Source: Chryseobacterium sp. SORGH_AS_0447 (GTDB lineage Bacteria; Bacteroidota; Bacteroidia; Flavobacteriales; Weeksellaceae). From it: a stretch of 64,000 nucleotides of DNA. Of this stretch, positions 62,471 through 64,000 are shown piece by piece. The notes beneath the pieces were generated by a model. That model searched no databases and was not told where the DNA came from. It worked only from the letters and a program-made list of their open reading frames with translations. Numbering within the stretch: the stretch's first letter is position 1; every line of letters starts with the position of its first letter. The position numbers and the translations under genes were made by a program. Location of the stretch: NCBI RefSeq assembly GCF_030818695.1, contig NZ_JAUTAR010000001.1, positions 186,001 to 250,000 of the forward strand. The letters run 5' to 3'.

Positions 62471-62478
62471 CAAAGATA
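62471..62478 (-). promoter_or_regulatory. -7 element of the miaB operon
   Basis: TATCTTTG on the minus strand, 59 bases before the miaB ATG. Confidence 0.5.
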
Positions 62479-62507
62479 CAAAATATTGTGACAGAATGGC
62501 AGGATGA

Positions 62508-63254
62508 TTACATAGGTCCAAAATTTAAAGGTAATCTAAATCTATAATCTACCGGAGTGCCATCAATTTTTGCAGGAGCCCATTTCTTTTTAATGCTTTT
62601 TATACCATTAATAATCCTGTTATCAAATTCAGGAACACCGGAACTCTGTTCTAATTTCACTTCTCCGATTTTGCCTTCACGAGTGACTACAAAAACAACA
62701 ACTATTTTAAAGGGTTTTTGCCATACAAAACCATCAACATCTATTCTTTTTGCAACTTCTTCACGAAATTTATTAATTCCTCCCGGCAGATCACCTTCCA
62801 TTGCAGCAATTTTTTCATCCGGGACATAATCTTCTTTATAGTTTTCAAATAAAGTATTCGGTTTGATGAAGAAAGTTTTTACTGCAGTTTTTTTCTTTCC
62901 GTCAATAATTAAAGGCTTCCATCTATTCATGTTTTTCAAAACCTGAATACTTAACTCATAAGCACATTTATTATTTTTAGCAATTTGCGAATTGAAATCA
63001 TCGTTGATAAGAGCTATTTCATCATTTTCATCTATTCTGACCTTTAACTGATAATATTCCTCTTTATTTTCACAAGGTGTAAGATTCTTTTCCATCAAAA
63101 TCTGATGAAAGTCTTTATAAAACTGAACGTCTCCTCCTTCATATGCTTCATAAGCACGAGGATATCTAAAAACTTCTTCTTTAACTGTCTGACCGGAGAC
63201 AGAAAGGAAACAACCTGTTATTGATAAAAATAAAAATTTTCTAATCATGGTCAT
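62508..63254 (-). CDS. secreted protein with TonB-C-like domain
   Basis: The 248-aa protein has a signal peptide (to about 22, SVSGQ). A first half of unknown fold is followed by a TonB-C-like end: LPGGINKFREEVAKRI, VVFVVTREGKIGEVKLEQSSG, WAPAKIDGTPVDYRFRLPLNF. It lacks a membrane anchor and Pro-rich region, so it is not a classical energiser. The ending is shared with the protein at 17.4 kb. It starts within the previous gene's last 14 bases and is cotranscribed with its two neighbours. Confidence 0.7.
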   Translation of the reverse strand: MTMIRKFLFLSITGCFLSVSGQTVKEEVFRYPRAYEAYEGGDVQFYKDFHQILMEKNLTPCENKEEYYQLKVRIDENDEIALINDDFNSQIAKNNKCAYELSIQVLKNMNRWKPLIIDGKKKTAVKTFFIKPNTLFENYKEDYVPDEKIAAMEGDLPGGINKFREEVAKRIDVDGFVWQKPFKIVVVFVVTREGKIGEVKLEQSSGVPEFDNRIINGIKSIKKKWAPAKIDGTPVDYRFRLPLNFGPM

Positions 63255-63657
63255 ATGTATTATGGCTGAAGTTCACGCTCATTACAAATTTGGAATCTAC
63301 CGGAATTCCGTTTTGAAGGGCAGGCTTCCATTTACCTTTCACTTTTTTGGCAGCGTATTTCATATCGTCGATAAACATTTCATTGTTTTTAAACTTCGGA
63401 AGTACATCGATGTTGCTGATTTTGCCTTTGGGATCAATGTTAAAGATAAAAGTTACTTTTCCCTGAACCGCATACAATGCCGTATCGATGTAGGCATGGA
63501 CCATATTCATAAACTCTTTCTGAAAAGTTTCATCTCCACCCGGAAATTCCGCTTTCTGATAATTTGCGGTTGCAGCCTGTGGCTGAGCGTCAGCCAACTG
63601 CGAAAAACCTTTACCGCTGAGAAGCAATAAAGGCAGGATTAAAAGGTATTTTTTCAT
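63241..63657 (-). CDS. small secreted TonB-C-like protein
   Basis: The 138-aa protein has a signal peptide (to about 19, KGFSQ) and consists of one TonB-C-like domain: FPGGDETFQKEFMNMV, VTFIFNIDPKGKISNIDVLP, GKWKPALQNGIPVDSKFVMSVNF. It is close to its upstream neighbour in both order and spacing, which suggests a tandem duplication. Function unknown. Confidence 0.68.
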   Translation of the reverse strand: MKKYLLILPLLLLSGKGFSQLADAQPQAATANYQKAEFPGGDETFQKEFMNMVHAYIDTALYAVQGKVTFIFNIDPKGKISNIDVLPKFKNNEMFIDDMKYAAKKVKGKWKPALQNGIPVDSKFVMSVNFSHNTYDHD

Positions 63658-63684
63658 GGTTAAAATAGTAGTATCATGTATTTC

Positions 63685-64000
63685 TTAGATATCGGTTGCG
63701 ATTGAAGACAGGTTCATTTTAATTTTAATCTGTGAAGTTACCGGCTGTCCGTTGCAGGTTGCCGGAATCCAGTTTGTTTTAATTCTTCTTACGACATATT
63801 TCATATCATCAAAAAAAACTTGGCTGTTGGCAACTTTCGGAGTTCCCTCGATATTGGTCACTTTTCCTTTCTGATCAACCGTAAGGGTAAATGTAAAATC
63901 ACCGTTCAGAACATAAAAATCCGTATTCAGGTAATCGTACATATATTTTCTCAGCATTTCTTTATAAGCAGGAATTCCACCTTCGAAGCTTGCTGCTTTA
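63685..64000 (-). CDS. TonB-C-like protein, 5' end cut by window
   Basis: The last 104 codons are visible and the frame stays open to the window edge (KAASFEGGIPAYKEMLRKY), so the real start is beyond 64000. FTFTLTVDQKGKVTNIEGTP and NWIPATCNGQPVTSQIKIKMNL align with the same blocks in the 138-aa neighbour 27 bases downstream, so it is a paralogue. Confidence 0.7.
   Translation of the reverse strand, partial: KAASFEGGIPAYKEMLRKYMYDYLNTDFYVLNGDFTFTLTVDQKGKVTNIEGTPKVANSQVFFDDMKYVVRRIKTNWIPATCNGQPVTSQIKIKMNLSSIATDI

Noticed and set aside
1..64000. tRNA or rRNA genes
   Set aside because: I saw no tRNA-like TTCGA/CCA pattern with matching arms and no rRNA sequence in the gaps.

Overview
The window looks like a chromosomal segment of a flavobacterium of the Chryseobacterium type (Bacteroidota, Weeksellaceae). 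The reasons are the many promoters with the Bacteroidota -7 element TAnnTTTG, a type III glutamine synthetase, a PorD-like type IX secretion protein, the Bacteroidota form of RNA polymerase omega, a single-chain glycyl-tRNA synthetase, and the mreBCD-mrdA-rodA and hemAC/hemDE layouts. The genus is inferred, not proven. I saw no tRNA, rRNA, CRISPR array, transposase or integrase.

Layout. 1-5.9 kb: partial pseudouridine synthase, secreted esterase, a TraB-like lipoprotein between two copies of a dispersed repeat, glyS, and a membrane-anchored serine hydrolase. 6-11.1 kb: an SOS-like mutagenesis cassette (dinB-dnaE2) divergent from a LexA-like XRE/S24 repressor. 11.2-17.3 kb: an accessory module with an endolysin-like M15 peptidase, a patatin-like phospholipase, a 50-aa protein, a phage-tail-fibre-like protein and a WYL-domain regulator. 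17.3-29 kb: TonB-C-like protein, tadA, coaX, M1 peptidase, a DinB-fold protein, a DUF6909-like protein with a nucleoside-phosphorylase-like C-terminus, glnN, an NlpC/P60 lipoprotein and a pentapeptide-repeat protein. 29.2-35 kb: the cell-elongation operon mreB-mreC-mreD-mrdA-rodA. 35.3-40.6 kb: haem synthesis genes hemA, hemC, hemD, hemE, with two secreted wall-related genes between hemC and hemD. 40.6-51.6 kb: an ABC exporter pair, recN, porD, coaBC, an MBOAT/SGNH acylation pair, rpoZ, bamD and a TetR regulator. 51.7-64 kb: tatD, tcdA, rnpA, an operon of a sigma-54 activator, a membrane protein, lptE and an acidic TPR protein, then miaB with a YhcG-type nuclease, and three tandem TonB-C-like genes cut by the window end.

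The most notable signal is at 11.1-16.4 kb. Four separate promoters carry the same 19-bp imperfect palindrome, AYACGWCRMRTTTTGWCGY. Each lies exactly 14 bp (counted from its TTTTG) before a TAnnTTTG box. The four promoters precede the M15 peptidase, the patatin, the small protein plus tail-fibre-like gene, and the WYL regulator itself. This suggests one co-regulated, probably autoregulated, phage-derived attack or defence module with two striking RNA hairpins in its leaders. No capsid, tail-tube, integrase or cyclase gene is present in the window, so its biological role is open.
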